Positions 10,131 to 18,590 of a DNA stretch of 64,000 nt are shown here, one piece after another. This DNA comes from Brevundimonas aurantiaca (GTDB taxonomy: Bacteria; Pseudomonadota; Alphaproteobacteria; Caulobacterales; Caulobacteraceae). The notes beneath the pieces were generated by a model. The model was not told the DNA's origin. It did no database searches and saw only the letters and a list, made by a program, of their open reading frames with translations. Position numbers and translations under genes: made by a program. The stretch is taken from NCBI RefSeq assembly GCF_014199955.1, contig NZ_JACHOQ010000002.1:310001-374000 (forward strand). Direction: 5' to 3'. The stretch's first letter is position 1. Each line of letters begins with the position of its first letter.

Positions 10131-11717
10131 TCAGGCCGCCTCGACCGCCTCTTCGGCCGGGACGGTGCGGATCATATAGTCGAAGGCGGCCAGCCCTGCC
10201 TTGGAGCCCTCGCCCATCGCCACCACGATCTGCTTATAGGGCACGGTCGTCACGTCGCCCGCCCCGAAGACGCCCGGCTGAGACGTCTCGCCCCGGTGAT
10301 CCACTTCGATCTCGCCGCGCGTCGTCAGAGCGACGGCGCCGTGCAGCCATTCGGTGTTCGGCACCAGGCCGATCTGGACGAAGACGCCTTCCAGATCGAC
10401 GTCGTGATGGGCGTCGGAGTTGCGGTCCTTATAGACCAGGCCCGTCACCTTCTCGCCGTCGCCGCGCACCTCGGTCGTCAGGGCCGAGGTCACGATCCGC
10501 ACGTTCGGCAGGGTCGCCAGCTTGCGCTGCAACACCGCATCGGCCCGCAGTTCGCTGTCGTATTCGATCAGGGTCACATGGGCCACGATGCCCGCCAGGT
10601 CGATCGCCGCCTCGACGCCGGAGTTGCCGCCGCCGATCACCGCCACCCGCTTGCCCTTGAACAGCGGCCCGTCGCAGTGCGGGCAATAGGCCACGCCCTT
10701 GTTCTTGTACTGGTCCTCGCCCGGCACATTCATCTGGCGCCAGCGGGCGCCGGTCGACAGGATGACGGTGCGCGACTTCAGGCTGGCGCCGTTCTCCAGC
10801 ACCACCTCGTGCAGCCCGCCCGGAACCTTGGCCGGGATCAGCTTGGCCGCCTTCTGCAGGTTCATCAGGTCCACCTCATATTCGCGGACATGCTGTTCCA
10901 GATGGGCGGCCAGCTTCGGCCCCTCGGTGTGCGGCACCGAGATGAAGTTCTCGATCGCCATGGTGTCCAGCACCTGGCCGCCGAACCGTTCGGCCACGAT
11001 GCCGGTGCGGATGCCCTTGCGCGCCGTATAGATGGCGGCCGCCGCCCCGGCCGGTCCGCCGCCGACCACCAGCACGTCGAACGGGTCCTTGGCCTTCAGC
11101 CGCTCGGCGGCCCGCGCCTCGGCGCCCGAATCCAGCTTGGCGACGATCTGCTCCAGCTCCATCCGGCCCTGGCCGAACAGTTCGCCGTTCAGGAAGACCG
11201 TCGGCACGGCCATGATCTTGCGCTCGTCCACCTCGTCCTTGAACAGGCCGCCCTCGATGGCGACGTGTTTGATGCGCGGGTTCAGCACGCTCATCAGGTT
11301 CAGGGCCTGCACCACGTCGGGGCAGTTCTGGCACGACAGCGAGAAATAGGTCTCGAACACATAGTCGCCCTCCAGATCCTTGACCTGCTGGATCACCTCC
11401 TGCGCCGCCTTGGACGGATGGCCGCCGACGTGCAGCAGGGCCAGCACCAGCGAGGTGAACTCGTGGCCCAGAGGAATCCCCGCGAACCGCACCCCGATGT
11501 CCGTGCCCTTCCTGCGGATCAGGAAGCTGGGCTGGCGTTCGTCGTCATAGTCGCGGCCCATCTCGACCTTGCCGTGCGAGACCGAGACGATCTCCTCCAG
11601 CAGGGTCTTCAGCTCCTGCGACTTGGGCCCGGCGCCCAGCGACGCGATCAGTTCGACCGGATGGACGATGTTCTTGAGGTAGCTCTCGAGCTGAGATTTC
11701 AGATTGGCGTCCAGCAT
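10131..11717 (-). CDS. ahpF: Alkyl hydroperoxide reductase subunit F
   Basis: NADH-dependent flavoprotein disulfide reductase that recycles AhpC. It has 528 residues from the ATG at 11717 ([16 protein letters not shown]). The reading frame stays open 79 codons upstream, but that stretch is low-complexity and unlike AhpF. The N-terminal double thioredoxin-fold domain carries SCQNCPDVV (C-x2-C). The C-terminal thioredoxin reductase-like part has [17 protein letters not shown] (FAD) and YCPHCDGP (C-x2-C). It is downstream of ahpC with 142 bases between, and probably in the same transcript. Confidence 0.96.
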   Translation of the reverse strand: MLDANLKSQLESYLKNIVHPVELIASLGAGPKSQELKTLLEEIVSVSHGKVEMGRDYDDERQPSFLIRRKGTDIGVRFAGIPLGHEFTSLVLALLHVGGHPSKAAQEVIQQVKDLEGDYVFETYFSLSCQNCPDVVQALNLMSVLNPRIKHVAIEGGLFKDEVDERKIMAVPTVFLNGELFGQGRMELEQIVAKLDSGAEARAAERLKAKDPFDVLVVGGGPAGAAAAIYTARKGIRTGIVAERFGGQVLDTMAIENFISVPHTEGPKLAAHLEQHVREYEVDLMNLQKAAKLIPAKVPGGLHEVVLENGASLKSRTVILSTGARWRQMNVPGEDQYKNKGVAYCPHCDGPLFKGKRVAVIGGGNSGVEAAIDLAGIVAHVTLIEYDSELRADAVLQRKLATLPNVRIVTSALTTEVRGDGEKVTGLVYKDRNSDAHHDVDLEGVFVQIGLVPNTEWLHGAVALTTRGEIEVDHRGETSQPGVFGAGDVTTVPYKQIVVAMGEGSKAGLAAFDYMIRTVPAEEAVEAA

Positions 11718-11820
11718 GGGGCAGTCCTCGAATTCCAGGGTGACGCGCCGCCTTCGAGCCGATCCCGGCGAGGCTTGCGCGATAGGGTCCGGCCCCCACG
11801 AAACAGGGCGGCGGCCGGGT

Positions 11821-11844
11821 GGGTCCGACCCGAAGGCCGGACCC
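11821..11844 (-). other. Hairpin between ahpC and ahpF
   Basis: GGGTCCG and CGGACCC form a perfect 7-bp stem with a 10-base loop, 15 bases after the ahpC stop. No U-run follows. Such structures in ahpC-ahpF gaps can lower ahpF expression relative to ahpC by partial termination or processing. Here that is inference. Confidence 0.45.
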
Positions 11845-11859
11845 GATAGGCGTTCCGTC

Positions 11860-12423
11860 TTAGATCTTGCCGACGAGGTCGAGCGACGGCGCCAGGGTGG
11901 CTTCGCCCTCTTCCCACTTGGCCGGGCAGACTTCACCCGGATGCGCGCGCACATATTGCGCGGCCTTGACCTTGCGCAGCAGTTCGGCGGCGTTGCGGCC
12001 GATGCCTTCCGAGGTGGTCTCGGTGAACTGGATCACGCCGTCCGGATCGACCAGGAAGGTCGCACGATCGGCCAGGCCCACGCCCGGACGCATGGCGTCG
12101 AAGTTGTTGGTCACCTGACCCGAGGGATCGCCCAGCATGGTGTAGGTGATCTTGCCGATGGCCGGCGAGGAGTCGTGCCAGGCCTTGTGCGAGAAATGGG
12201 TGTCGGTCGACACCGAATAGATTTCAACGCCCAGCTTCTGGAACTCGGCGTAGTTGTCGGCCAGGTCTTCCAGCTCGGTCGGGCAGACGAAGGTGAAGTC
12301 GGCCGGATAGAAGAAGAAGATCGCCCACTTGCCCGCCACATCGGCCTCGGTGACGGTCAGGAACTTGCCGTCCTTATAGGCCTCGGCCGTGAAGGGTTTG
12401 ATGGTCGTGTTGATGAGGGCCAT
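11860..12423 (-). CDS. ahpC: Peroxiredoxin AhpC
   Basis: Typical 2-Cys peroxiredoxin of 187 residues that reduces hydrogen peroxide and organic peroxides, recycled by AhpF. The peroxidatic cysteine is in [15 protein letters not shown] and the resolving cysteine in [11 protein letters not shown]. Begins [11 protein letters not shown], the standard bacterial AhpC N-terminus. The upstream 120 bases contain AT-rich interrupted palindromes in an otherwise GC-rich region. No oxyR is present in the window. Confidence 0.97.
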   Translation of the reverse strand: MALINTTIKPFTAEAYKDGKFLTVTEADVAGKWAIFFFYPADFTFVCPTELEDLADNYAEFQKLGVEIYSVSTDTHFSHKAWHDSSPAIGKITYTMLGDPSGQVTNNFDAMRPGVGLADRATFLVDPDGVIQFTETTSEGIGRNAAELLRKVKAAQYVRAHPGEVCPAKWEEGEATLAPSLDLVGKI

Positions 12424-12482
12424 GCAGGGCTTCCATTCCGTTGGGAGGTTGGGGAGGCCCGCTTCCTACCGCATCGCAGCAG

Positions 12483-12528
12483 ATAAGCCCAATCACTTAT
12501 TTGCAGATGCGTGATAGATTTTGGTTAT
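12483..12528 (-). promoter_or_regulatory. Candidate peroxide-regulator binding region of ahpC
   Basis: An AT-rich island contains ATAAG-N8-CTTAT (12483-12500), ATCAC-N14-GTGAT (12492-12515) and ATAG-N7-TTAT (12514-12528). The last differs by one base from an OxyR ATAG-N7-CTAT pair, but the four half-sites are not all present at 11-base spacing. LysR-type control is a guess. Confidence 0.35.
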
Positions 12529-12544
12529 ACATCCTCGTGTCGGT

Positions 12545-12883
12545 TCAACTGGGCAGCGCGCCGCCGTCTATTGCGTCCTGAATACAGGTGCGGCGCTCAG
12601 CGGCGAAGAATTCGGCGTCTTCCAAGCGGCGTCGTTCCACCGCCGCCTGAACCGCAGCCAGCCTTTGATCCTTCAGCTGTGCTGGGTTCAGCTTTTCGAT
12701 CCACCAGTCGCGAACAAACCAGCTGGGGCCGGCCACGCGACCGCCGTCCTTGGCAGCTTCGATGATCAGCAGCATCACGTGGGCGTAGCAGATTTCGGCG
12801 CGCTGCATGTCCGATGGATAGGAGGTCGCCGACGGCGCCGCCGCCTGCTGGAGCGCCATCGCGGCGATCAACGAAACCATCAT
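12545..12883 (-). CDS. Small secreted protein, unknown function
   Basis: Not recognised. 112 residues starting at the ATG at 12883 behind a strong ribosome site (GGAGGGGG, 12891-12898). The first 17 residues (MMVSLIAAMALQQAAAP) look like a short signal peptide. The rest is helical and charged, with cysteines in AEICYAHVM and RRTCIQDAI that could form a disulfide in the periplasm. A Trp-rich stretch (SWFVRDWWIEKL) lies near the middle. It stands alone between ahpC and the muramidase pair. Confidence 0.7.
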   Translation of the reverse strand: MMVSLIAAMALQQAAAPSATSYPSDMQRAEICYAHVMLLIIEAAKDGGRVAGPSWFVRDWWIEKLNPAQLKDQRLAAVQAAVERRRLEDAEFFAAERRTCIQDAIDGGALPS

Positions 12884-12923
12884 GGCCTAACCCCCTCCAA
12901 ACGTCCAAACCGCAGCCTTGAAC

Positions 12924-14126
12924 CTAATACAGCAGGAACGCCCCCCGCGCCTCTTCCCACGCCGCCTCATCCGGCCGCGTCGCCGCCTCCAGATCCCCAG
13001 GCCCCGCCGCCGCGTCGTCCACCCATTCCCGCAAGCCGGGCCCGCCGTTGATCACGTCGATGGGCAGTTTCCCGAACGCATATTCATAAGGAAAATCCCG
13101 CCACAGATCGTAGTCGGGATACAGCCGCCGGATCGCCTTGAACCCCAGGGCCTGCACCCGCCACGGCTTGAAGGCGGCGTGGTCGTAGCCGGGGTGATCG
13201 ACATGGATCTGCACCCCGCTGCACAGTTTCCCGACGTGCTTGTGGAAGGTCGGCTCGAACCACATGTCGCGCAGCACGCAACCGCCCAGCCATACCGGCG
13301 CCAGAGCCTGCATCTCGGCGATCACCGCCCGCGCATCAATGTCCGGCGCCCCGAACAGCTCCAGCGGCCGGGTCGTGCCCCGGCCTTCCGACAGGGTCGC
13401 CCCCTCCAGCATCACCGTCCCTGCGTAGCAGCGGGCCATGCTCAGGTTCGGCGCATTGGGGCTGGGGTTGACCCAGGCCCGCTCGCCCAGCGGCCAGCCG
13501 AAGCCCGGCCCCGCCTCGGGGGCCCAGCCCTGCATCTCCACGACGCGGTAGTCCACATCCAGCCTGAACCGGTCGATGAACCACAGGCCCAGTTCGCCCA
13601 TCGTCATGCCGTGCCGCATCGGCATCGGCCCGGCCCCGACGAAACTCTCCCAGCCGGGCTTCAGCGTCATCCCCTCGACCGGCCGCCCCGCCGGATTGGG
13701 CCGGTCCAGCACCCAGACCGACTTGCCGTGTTTCGCCGCCGCCTCCAGCACATACAGAAGCGTGGTCACATAGGTGTAGATGCGACAGCCCAGGTCCTGC
13801 AGGTCGATCAGGACGACGTCGAACGTCTCCATCCATTCGTCCTTGGGCCGCCGCACCTCGCCGTACAGGCTGAAGACGGGGAAGCCGTGCACCGGATCGC
13901 GATAATCCGGGCTCTCCATCATATTGTCCTGCAGATCGCCCTTCATCCCGTGCTGCGGCCCGAAGGCGGCGGTCAGCTCGATCTCGGGACAGGCGGCCAG
14001 GGCGTCCACCACATGACCCAGGTCCTTCGTCACCGAGGCCGGGTGCGCCAGCAAGGCCACGCGCCGCCCCTTCAGCTGCCCCCTCAGGGCGTCGTCGGAC
14101 AGCAGGCGGTCGAGACCGAAATTCAT
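12924..14126 (-). CDS. namZ: DUF1343 / NamZ-type exo-N-acetylmuramidase
   Basis: 400 residues with the DUF1343 core: LLAHPASVT, AAFGPQHGMKGD (family FxPEHGxxG-like), VFSLYGEVRRP and VVLIDLQDLGCRIYTY. Characterised members (NamZ of Bacillus) release N-acetylmuramic acid from non-reducing ends of peptidoglycan fragments, so a role in muropeptide recycling is likely. There is no obvious signal peptide, so it is probably cytoplasmic. Its start overlaps the stop of the DOMON-like gene (ATGA), and the two are likely one operon. The catalytic residues are not well enough known to me to score. Confidence 0.85.
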   Translation of the reverse strand: MNFGLDRLLSDDALRGQLKGRRVALLAHPASVTKDLGHVVDALAACPEIELTAAFGPQHGMKGDLQDNMMESPDYRDPVHGFPVFSLYGEVRRPKDEWMETFDVVLIDLQDLGCRIYTYVTTLLYVLEAAAKHGKSVWVLDRPNPAGRPVEGMTLKPGWESFVGAGPMPMRHGMTMGELGLWFIDRFRLDVDYRVVEMQGWAPEAGPGFGWPLGERAWVNPSPNAPNLSMARCYAGTVMLEGATLSEGRGTTRPLELFGAPDIDARAVIAEMQALAPVWLGGCVLRDMWFEPTFHKHVGKLCSGVQIHVDHPGYDHAAFKPWRVQALGFKAIRRLYPDYDLWRDFPYEYAFGKLPIDVINGGPGLREWVDDAAAGPGDLEAATRPDEAAWEEARGAFLLY

Positions 14127-14629
14127 GGCAGTTCCAGCGCGAACGAGTCGGGATGATGAAAGTCCGGCTTATCCGATGGATGCGCCAGGGCCCAATAGGC
14201 GATCGCCCCGTCCAGACCCTCGACCACTGCCGTCAGCCCGACCGGCCCCGTCGCATCCTCGGGCAGCTCCACATCGACCGTCAGAACGAACCGCCCCTGG
14301 GCCATGCGCGTGACGATGAAGGGCGCCGCGATCTCCAGCCCCCGCATCCCCTCGCGATAGCCGTCGAACCGATAGGCCGCCCAGGCCCCCGACGGCGACA
14401 GATTATATTCGACATAGCCGCCCTCCGTCCGCACGAAGGCCTCGAAACAGGTCGTCCGCCACAGCCCGTCCGTCCGCGCCCGCGCCGTCGCCTCGGGCCA
14501 CCGCACCCTCTCGACCGGCCCGGCCAACAGATACTCCAGGCTCAACACCCGCCCCGCCCGCCGCGCCTCGACCTCCAGCGTCAGCCCGGCGGGGGAACAG
14601 GTCGGGTGCGGGATCAGGGGCAGACGCAT
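14123..14629 (-). CDS. DOMON-like domain protein
   Basis: 168-residue beta-rich protein beginning MRLPLIPHPTCSPAG and resembling the bacterial DOMON-like family, which has a sugar- or haem-binding beta-sandwich fold. Recognisable segments are DGLWRTTCFEAFVR, YVEYNLSPSGAWAAYRFDGYR and YWALAHPSDKPDFHHPDSF. No signal peptide. It is the upstream gene of a two-gene operon with the muramidase, overlapping by four bases, so carbohydrate binding in cell-wall recycling is plausible but unproven. Confidence 0.78.
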   Translation of the reverse strand: MRLPLIPHPTCSPAGLTLEVEARRAGRVLSLEYLLAGPVERVRWPEATARARTDGLWRTTCFEAFVRTEGGYVEYNLSPSGAWAAYRFDGYREGMRGLEIAAPFIVTRMAQGRFVLTVDVELPEDATGPVGLTAVVEGLDGAIAYWALAHPSDKPDFHHPDSFALELP

Positions 14630-14649
14630 CCCGTCTTCGTAGCGCAGGC

Positions 14650-14679
14650 TTGACGCCGGTCAACGCTGCGCCTTATCCA
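14650..14679 (+). promoter_or_regulatory. Candidate promoter for the tyrS leader region
   Basis: TTGACG at 14650-14655 with C following matches the Caulobacter housekeeping -35 (TTGACGS). TATCCA (14674-14679), or TTATCC one base earlier, gives a spacing of 18 or 17 bases. The predicted start site, near 14686, coincides with the ATG of the small ORF that follows. Confidence 0.5.
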
Positions 14680-14685
14680 GAACCC

Positions 14686-14733
14686 ATGTTCGCCGCCCGC
14701 GCCATCACCGGCCTGTATTACCGCCCGCTGTAA
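14686..14733 (+). CDS. Possible 15-residue leader peptide with Tyr-Tyr, upstream of tyrS
   Basis: Reads [15 protein letters not shown] and stops 95 bases before tyrS. The predicted transcription start falls on its ATG, so it would be a leaderless mRNA, a common arrangement in Caulobacterales. Two adjacent Tyr codons (TAT TAC) near the end are what a tyrosine-sensing attenuation peptide would need. CCGCT/AGCGG (14725-14741) pairs across its stop codon. A second imperfect stem (14752-14775) follows, but there is no U-run. It may be chance: the ORF is very short. Confidence 0.4.
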   Translation: MFAARAITGLYYRPL

Positions 14734-14828
14734 GCGAGCGGCCCGCGAACACGCGCCGCCTTCGCTGGCGACGCGCGCTTCGGAAATGGAAGACGACCGC
14801 CGGCATCCCTGCTAACGGAGCCTCCGCC

Positions 14829-16082
14829 ATGACCGACCAAGCTTTCAAATCCGACTTCCTCCGCACCCTTCAGGCGCGCGGCTACGTCCATCAGATCACC
14901 CATCCGACCGAGCTGGACGAGGCGGCCGCCTCGGGCGTGGTTGCCGGCTACATCGGCTTCGACGCCACCGCTCCGTCCCTGCACGTGGGCAGCCTGATCC
15001 AGATCATGATGCTGCGCCGGCTCCAGCAGGCGGGCGGCAAGCCCATCGTCCTGATGGGCGGCGGCACCACCAAGGTCGGCGACCCGACCGGCAAGGATGC
15101 GTCGCGCCCCCAGCTGACCCAAGAGACCATCCAGTCGAACATCGACTCCATCAAGACGGTCTTCGCCAAATTCCTGACCTTCGGCGACGGCCCGACCGAT
15201 GCGGTCATGGTCAATAACGACGACTGGCTGTCGACCTACGGCTACATCCAGTTCCTGCGCGACTTCGGGACCCATTTCACCGTCAACCGGATGCTGAGCT
15301 TCGACTCGGTCAAGCTGCGGCTCGAGCGCGAGCAGCCGATGACCTTCCTCGAGTTCAACTACATGCTGATGCAGTCGGTGGACTTCCTGGAGCTGAACCG
15401 CAGCCTGAAGGTCACGCTGCAGATGGGCGGGTCGGACCAGTGGGGCAACATCACCTCGGGCGTGGATCTGGTGCGCCGGGTGGACCAGAAGGCCGCCTTC
15501 GGCCTGACCACCCCGCTTCTGACCACGGCCTCGGGCGGCAAGATGGGCAAGACCGCCCAGGGCGCCGTCTGGCTGAACGCCGAACAGCTGAGCCCCTACG
15601 ACTACTGGCAGTTCTGGCGTAACGCCGAGGACGCCGACGTCGGCCGCTTCATGCGCCTGTTCACGGACCTCAGCCTGGAGCAGATCGCCGAATACGAAGC
15701 CCTGGAGGGCGCGGCCATCAACGAGGCCAAGAAGGCCCTCGCCGACGCCGCCACCACCCTGCTGCACGGGGCCGAAGCCGCCGCCACCGCCCGCGCCGCC
15801 GCCGAAAGCGCCTTCGAGAAGGGCCAGCTTTCCGCCGACCTGCCGACCGTCGAACTTCCGGCCGCCGAGATCTACGGCGCCATGATCGCCGCCGTCGTGA
15901 CCAAGGCCGGCCTGACCGCCTCCAACGGCGAGGCGCGCCGCCTGGCCCAGGGCGGGGGCTTGCGCCTCAACGACGTCGCCGTCTCCGACGGCGCCCAGCT
16001 GCTGACCGAGGCCGATCTGAAGGACGGCGTGATCAAGCTGGCGGCCGGCAAGAAGAAGATCGTCCTGGTGAGGCCCGTTTAA
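14829..16082 (+). CDS. tyrS: Tyrosyl-tRNA synthetase
   Basis: Charges tRNA-Tyr. 417 residues, normal for bacterial TyrRS. The class I HIGH motif appears as APSLHVGSL, the tyrosine pocket and ATP site as [14 protein letters not shown], and the KMSKS loop as [14 protein letters not shown]. An S4 RNA-binding domain ends the protein ([20 protein letters not shown]). GGAG lies ten bases before the ATG. Expression may depend on the upstream leader region. Confidence 0.97.
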   Translation: MTDQAFKSDFLRTLQARGYVHQITHPTELDEAAASGVVAGYIGFDATAPSLHVGSLIQIMMLRRLQQAGGKPIVLMGGGTTKVGDPTGKDASRPQLTQETIQSNIDSIKTVFAKFLTFGDGPTDAVMVNNDDWLSTYGYIQFLRDFGTHFTVNRMLSFDSVKLRLEREQPMTFLEFNYMLMQSVDFLELNRSLKVTLQMGGSDQWGNITSGVDLVRRVDQKAAFGLTTPLLTTASGGKMGKTAQGAVWLNAEQLSPYDYWQFWRNAEDADVGRFMRLFTDLSLEQIAEYEALEGAAINEAKKALADAATTLLHGAEAAATARAAAESAFEKGQLSADLPTVELPAAEIYGAMIAAVVTKAGLTASNGEARRLAQGGGLRLNDVAVSDGAQLLTEADLKDGVIKLAAGKKKIVLVRPV

Positions 16083-16084
16083 TC

Positions 16085-16195
16085 TCCGTCACCCTCGGGC
16101 TTGACCCGAGGGCCGGACCATCCGCCGCTTGTGCGAACAAGCGCCGCACTCCGAGCACCACATCCGATCCTCGGGTCAGGCCCGAGGATGACGGA
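16085..16195. repeat. REP-like long inverted repeat (family A)
   Basis: Arms at 16085-16112 and 16167-16195 are each themselves palindromic (CCTCGGGCTTGACCCGAGG and CCTCGGGTCAGGCCCGAGG) and are inverted relative to one another. An inner stem CGCTTG/CAAGCG lies at 16126-16143. It fills the gap between tyrS and bcp and shares its core with the element at 27816-27922. Confidence 0.8.
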
Positions 16196-16207
16196 AGGAG
16201 ACAGCCC

Positions 16208-16675
16208 ATGTCCACCGATGAACGCCAGCCCGCCCCCGCTCTCGACCTGCCGACCGACAACGGCGGCCGGATCTCCCTCGCCGCCCTGAGGGGCAAGCCC
16301 GCCGTCGTCTACTTCTATCCCAAGGACGACACGACCGGCTGCACCCGCGAGGCCCAGGACTTCACCGCCCTGTCCGCCGACTTCGCCGCCTTGGGCTGCC
16401 CGGTCATCGGCGTGTCCAGGGACACGGTGAAGAAGCACGACAAGTTCAAGGCCAAGTACGACCTCGCCGTCGTCCTGGCCTCCGACGAGGACGGCGCCGC
16501 CTGCGAGGCCTGGGGCGTCTGGGTCCAGAAGAAGCTCTACGGCCGCGAATATATGGGCATCGAACGCGCCACCTTCCTGATCGACGCCCAGGGTCGGATC
16601 GCCCGCGCCTGGCGCAATGTGAAGGTCGCCGACCACGCCGCCGAGGTTCTCGCGGCGGCCCACGCCTTGGGCTGA
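16208..16675 (+). CDS. bcp: Thioredoxin-dependent peroxiredoxin Bcp/PrxQ
   Basis: 155-residue atypical peroxiredoxin that reduces peroxides with thioredoxin. The peroxidatic Cys45 is in KDDTTGCTREAQDF. The resolving cysteine five residues later, found in E. coli Bcp, is absent (Gln50). Cys64 and Cys99 are the only other cysteines, so it is either a 1-Cys type or resolves through one of these. The ATG at 16208 follows GGAAGGAGA. With ahpCF and ohr it makes three thiol peroxidase systems within about 12 kb. Confidence 0.93.
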   Translation: MSTDERQPAPALDLPTDNGGRISLAALRGKPAVVYFYPKDDTTGCTREAQDFTALSADFAALGCPVIGVSRDTVKKHDKFKAKYDLAVVLASDEDGAACEAWGVWVQKKLYGREYMGIERATFLIDAQGRIARAWRNVKVADHAAEVLAAAHALG

Positions 16676-16698
16676 GAACGCCGAATCGCCTTCAAGGG

Positions 16699-16735
16699 GA
16701 ATCCCGTCCAAGCGGGTTCTCGCATTCCGGGATTC
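16699..16735 (+). terminator. Stem-loop after bcp
   Basis: GAATCCCG (16699-16706) and CGGGATTC (16728-16735) can pair around a 21-base loop, which contains a smaller CCCG/CGGG stem. There is no good T-run, so intrinsic termination is uncertain. Confidence 0.35.
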
Positions 16736-16831
16736 TCAAGGCACTTTTGCGTGAAAATGCCCAAAAACGCCTGAAATGATAGTTAACAACAGGTGAACCA
16801 TCTTGCCGCTGTCATAAAGGCGGCGGATAAA

Positions 16832-16849
16832 CCCCACCTCGACGTGGGG
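16832..16849 (+). promoter_or_regulatory. Hairpin holding the Shine-Dalgarno of the M23 peptidase gene
   Basis: CCCCAC (16832-16837) and GTGGGG (16844-16849) form a 6-bp stem. The only purine-rich ribosome site before the ATG at 16860 is the GGGGG within the right arm, so pairing would mask it. A promoter with TTGCCG-N17-GATAAA lies just upstream. Confidence 0.4.
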
Positions 16850-16859
16850 GCGTTGCTTT

Positions 16860-18005
16860 ATGGACCTGGAAGAGAAAGCGCCGAAACGCTCCTTCATGGA
16901 TCGTTTTTTGCCCGTCCGTTACGTCTATCTCCGCAGCCATGACGAGGTTCGGGCCTACGCCCTCACCGCCCGGCGTCAGATCCTGCTCGGCCTGGCGGCA
17001 TCGGCCTTCTTGGTCTGGTCTCTGGTCGCCTCGGGCGCCTTCCTCTTCGACATCGTGACCCGGCGCCACGCCGACTCCGAGGTCATCCGCGCGCGCGCCG
17101 CGTCCGAACGGCTGAACGCCGACCTTCAGGCGCGGCTGGAAAGCGCGGTCGTGCGCATGTCCGCCACCAACGGCGCCCTGGACCAGACGGCCGCCATGAT
17201 CGAACGCCGGCACGCCGCCCTGACCCAGGTCATGACCGGGCTGAACGGGGTGGACGGCGCGGTCCAGGCCCTGGCGCCCAAGCCCCTGCGCCCCGACATG
17301 CCGCCGATCCAGCGCATTCTGGCGGTACGGCTGGACCAGGAACGGCTGCTGGATCGAGCGGAGACCTTCGCCCAGACTCGCGCCGAACGGCTCCGGCTGG
17401 CCTTCCGTCTCGCGGGCCTCAATCCCGCCGCCTATGTCGCCGCCGCCGAACCGCTGGGCGGCCCCCTGGTGGAGGCGCGCGATCCCCGGGCCCTGGCCGC
17501 CATTCTGGACGTCGACGAACCCTTCGCCGTCCGCATCCGCCACGCGGCGACCAATCTGAACGAAATGCGGACCCTGTCGGAGGCCGCCGAAGAGCTGCCG
17601 TTCAAACGACCGACCCAGGCCCGCACCACCTCCGGCTTCGGCGTCCGCTTCGACCCCTTCAACGGCCGTCCCGCCATCCACCAGGGCCAGGATTTCGCCG
17701 CCCCGCTGAACACCCCCATCTACGCCACGGCGCCCGGCGTCGTTTCCTTCGCCGGCGTTCGTTCAGGGTATGGCAATACGGTCGAGATAGACCACGGGCG
17801 CGGCTTCAAGACACGCTACGCCCATCTGAACGCCCTGGCCGTCCAGCCGGGGCAGTCGGTCGCGCTCGGCCAGAGGATCGGCGCCATGGGCACCACCGGC
17901 CGATCGACCGGCGTCCACCTCCATTACGAAGTCTGGCTGAACGGCCGGCCGCAGAACCCCGCACGCTTCCTCAGAGCAGGAGATCAACTTGTTCAACAAA
18001 ATTAG
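16860..18005 (+). CDS. M23 (LytM) family peptidoglycan endopeptidase, membrane-anchored
   Basis: 381 residues: a short cytoplasmic N-terminus, one membrane helix (about 40-62), a coiled-coil-prone periplasmic region (about 75-200) and a C-terminal LytM domain (about 260-375). Zinc and active-site motifs are complete: HQGQDF, RYAHLN and HLHYEV. It cuts stem-peptide cross-links or acts in the LmdC-like group partnered with bactofilins. The last 17 bases overlap the bactofilin gene. The same pairing of genes is known from stalked alphaproteobacteria, which suggests local wall remodelling. Confidence 0.92.
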   Translation: MDLEEKAPKRSFMDRFLPVRYVYLRSHDEVRAYALTARRQILLGLAASAFLVWSLVASGAFLFDIVTRRHADSEVIRARAASERLNADLQARLESAVVRMSATNGALDQTAAMIERRHAALTQVMTGLNGVDGAVQALAPKPLRPDMPPIQRILAVRLDQERLLDRAETFAQTRAERLRLAFRLAGLNPAAYVAAAEPLGGPLVEARDPRALAAILDVDEPFAVRIRHAATNLNEMRTLSEAAEELPFKRPTQARTTSGFGVRFDPFNGRPAIHQGQDFAAPLNTPIYATAPGVVSFAGVRSGYGNTVEIDHGRGFKTRYAHLNALAVQPGQSVALGQRIGAMGTTGRSTGVHLHYEVWLNGRPQNPARFLRAGDQLVQQN

Positions 18006-18537
18006 CAAACCCGCGACCCCGACGCCGTCGTCGCCTCGTCCTGCGGCCCCGGCCATTCCGCCGCTGCCGGACATGCCGGCCGCCCCGCGCCCCGGCGCGG
18101 CCCCGGCCGCCACGACGCCAGGCCGCGGCCTGTCCACCCTGTCCTCCGACCTGGCCTTTGAAGGCAATATCACCGGCGCGGGCGATCTGCAGATCGATGG
18201 ACAGATCAAGGGCGACGTCCGCGTCGGCCGCCTGATCGTCGGCGAGACCGGCGCGGTCGAGGGCAATGTCCAGGCCGACTATATCGAAGTGCGCGGCCGC
18301 ATCGTCGGCGGCGTCCAGGGCAAGCAGATCAAACTGGTCGCCACAGCCTATGTGGAAGGCGACATCACCGCCGAACAGCTGTCGATCGACGTCGGCGCCT
18401 TCTTCCAGGGCCGCGTCGCCCAGGGCCAGCGTCAGGCCCCCGCCCCCGCGCCGGTCGCCCCCGTCGCGCTCCAGCCGACGCCCGCCCCGGCGAGCGAGGC
18501 CAAGGCTGACGTCGTGGCCCTGAAGCCGAACGCCTGA
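17989..18537 (+). CDS. bacA: Bactofilin (BacA-like cytoskeletal protein)
   Basis: 182 residues: a Pro/Ala-rich N-terminal tail (1-45), a central bactofilin beta-helix (about 50-145; GDLQIDGQIKGDVRVGRLIV, VEGNVQADYIEVRGRIVGG) and a Pro/Ala-rich C-terminus. Bactofilins polymerise without nucleotide at the membrane and recruit wall enzymes. The start is TTG at 17989, chosen because GGAG lies eight bases upstream and the bactofilin N-terminus MFNKISK follows. It is translated from inside the end of the M23 gene, so the two products are likely made together. Confidence 0.92.
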   Translation: MFNKISKPATPTPSSPRPAAPAIPPLPDMPAAPRPGAAPAATTPGRGLSTLSSDLAFEGNITGAGDLQIDGQIKGDVRVGRLIVGETGAVEGNVQADYIEVRGRIVGGVQGKQIKLVATAYVEGDITAEQLSIDVGAFFQGRVAQGQRQAPAPAPVAPVALQPTPAPASEAKADVVALKPNA

Positions 18538-18545
18538 TCCGCGTC

Positions 18546-18580
18546 GCGGCCTGATCGCCGGATTTCAGCGATCAGGCCGC
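18546..18580. terminator. Strong stem-loop between convergent bactofilin and prfB genes
   Basis: A perfect 13-bp inverted repeat, GCGGCCTGATCGC (18546-18558) with its complement at 18568-18580 and a 9-base loop. It lies between two convergent genes and probably works in both directions, although no T-run is present on either side. Confidence 0.65.
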
Positions 18581-18590
18581 GCCCTCGCCG

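Noticed and set aside
11718..11954. N-terminal extension of AhpF by 79 residues
   Set aside because: The extension is Arg/Ser/Pro-rich, overlaps the end of ahpC and precedes the standard AhpF start MLDANLK.
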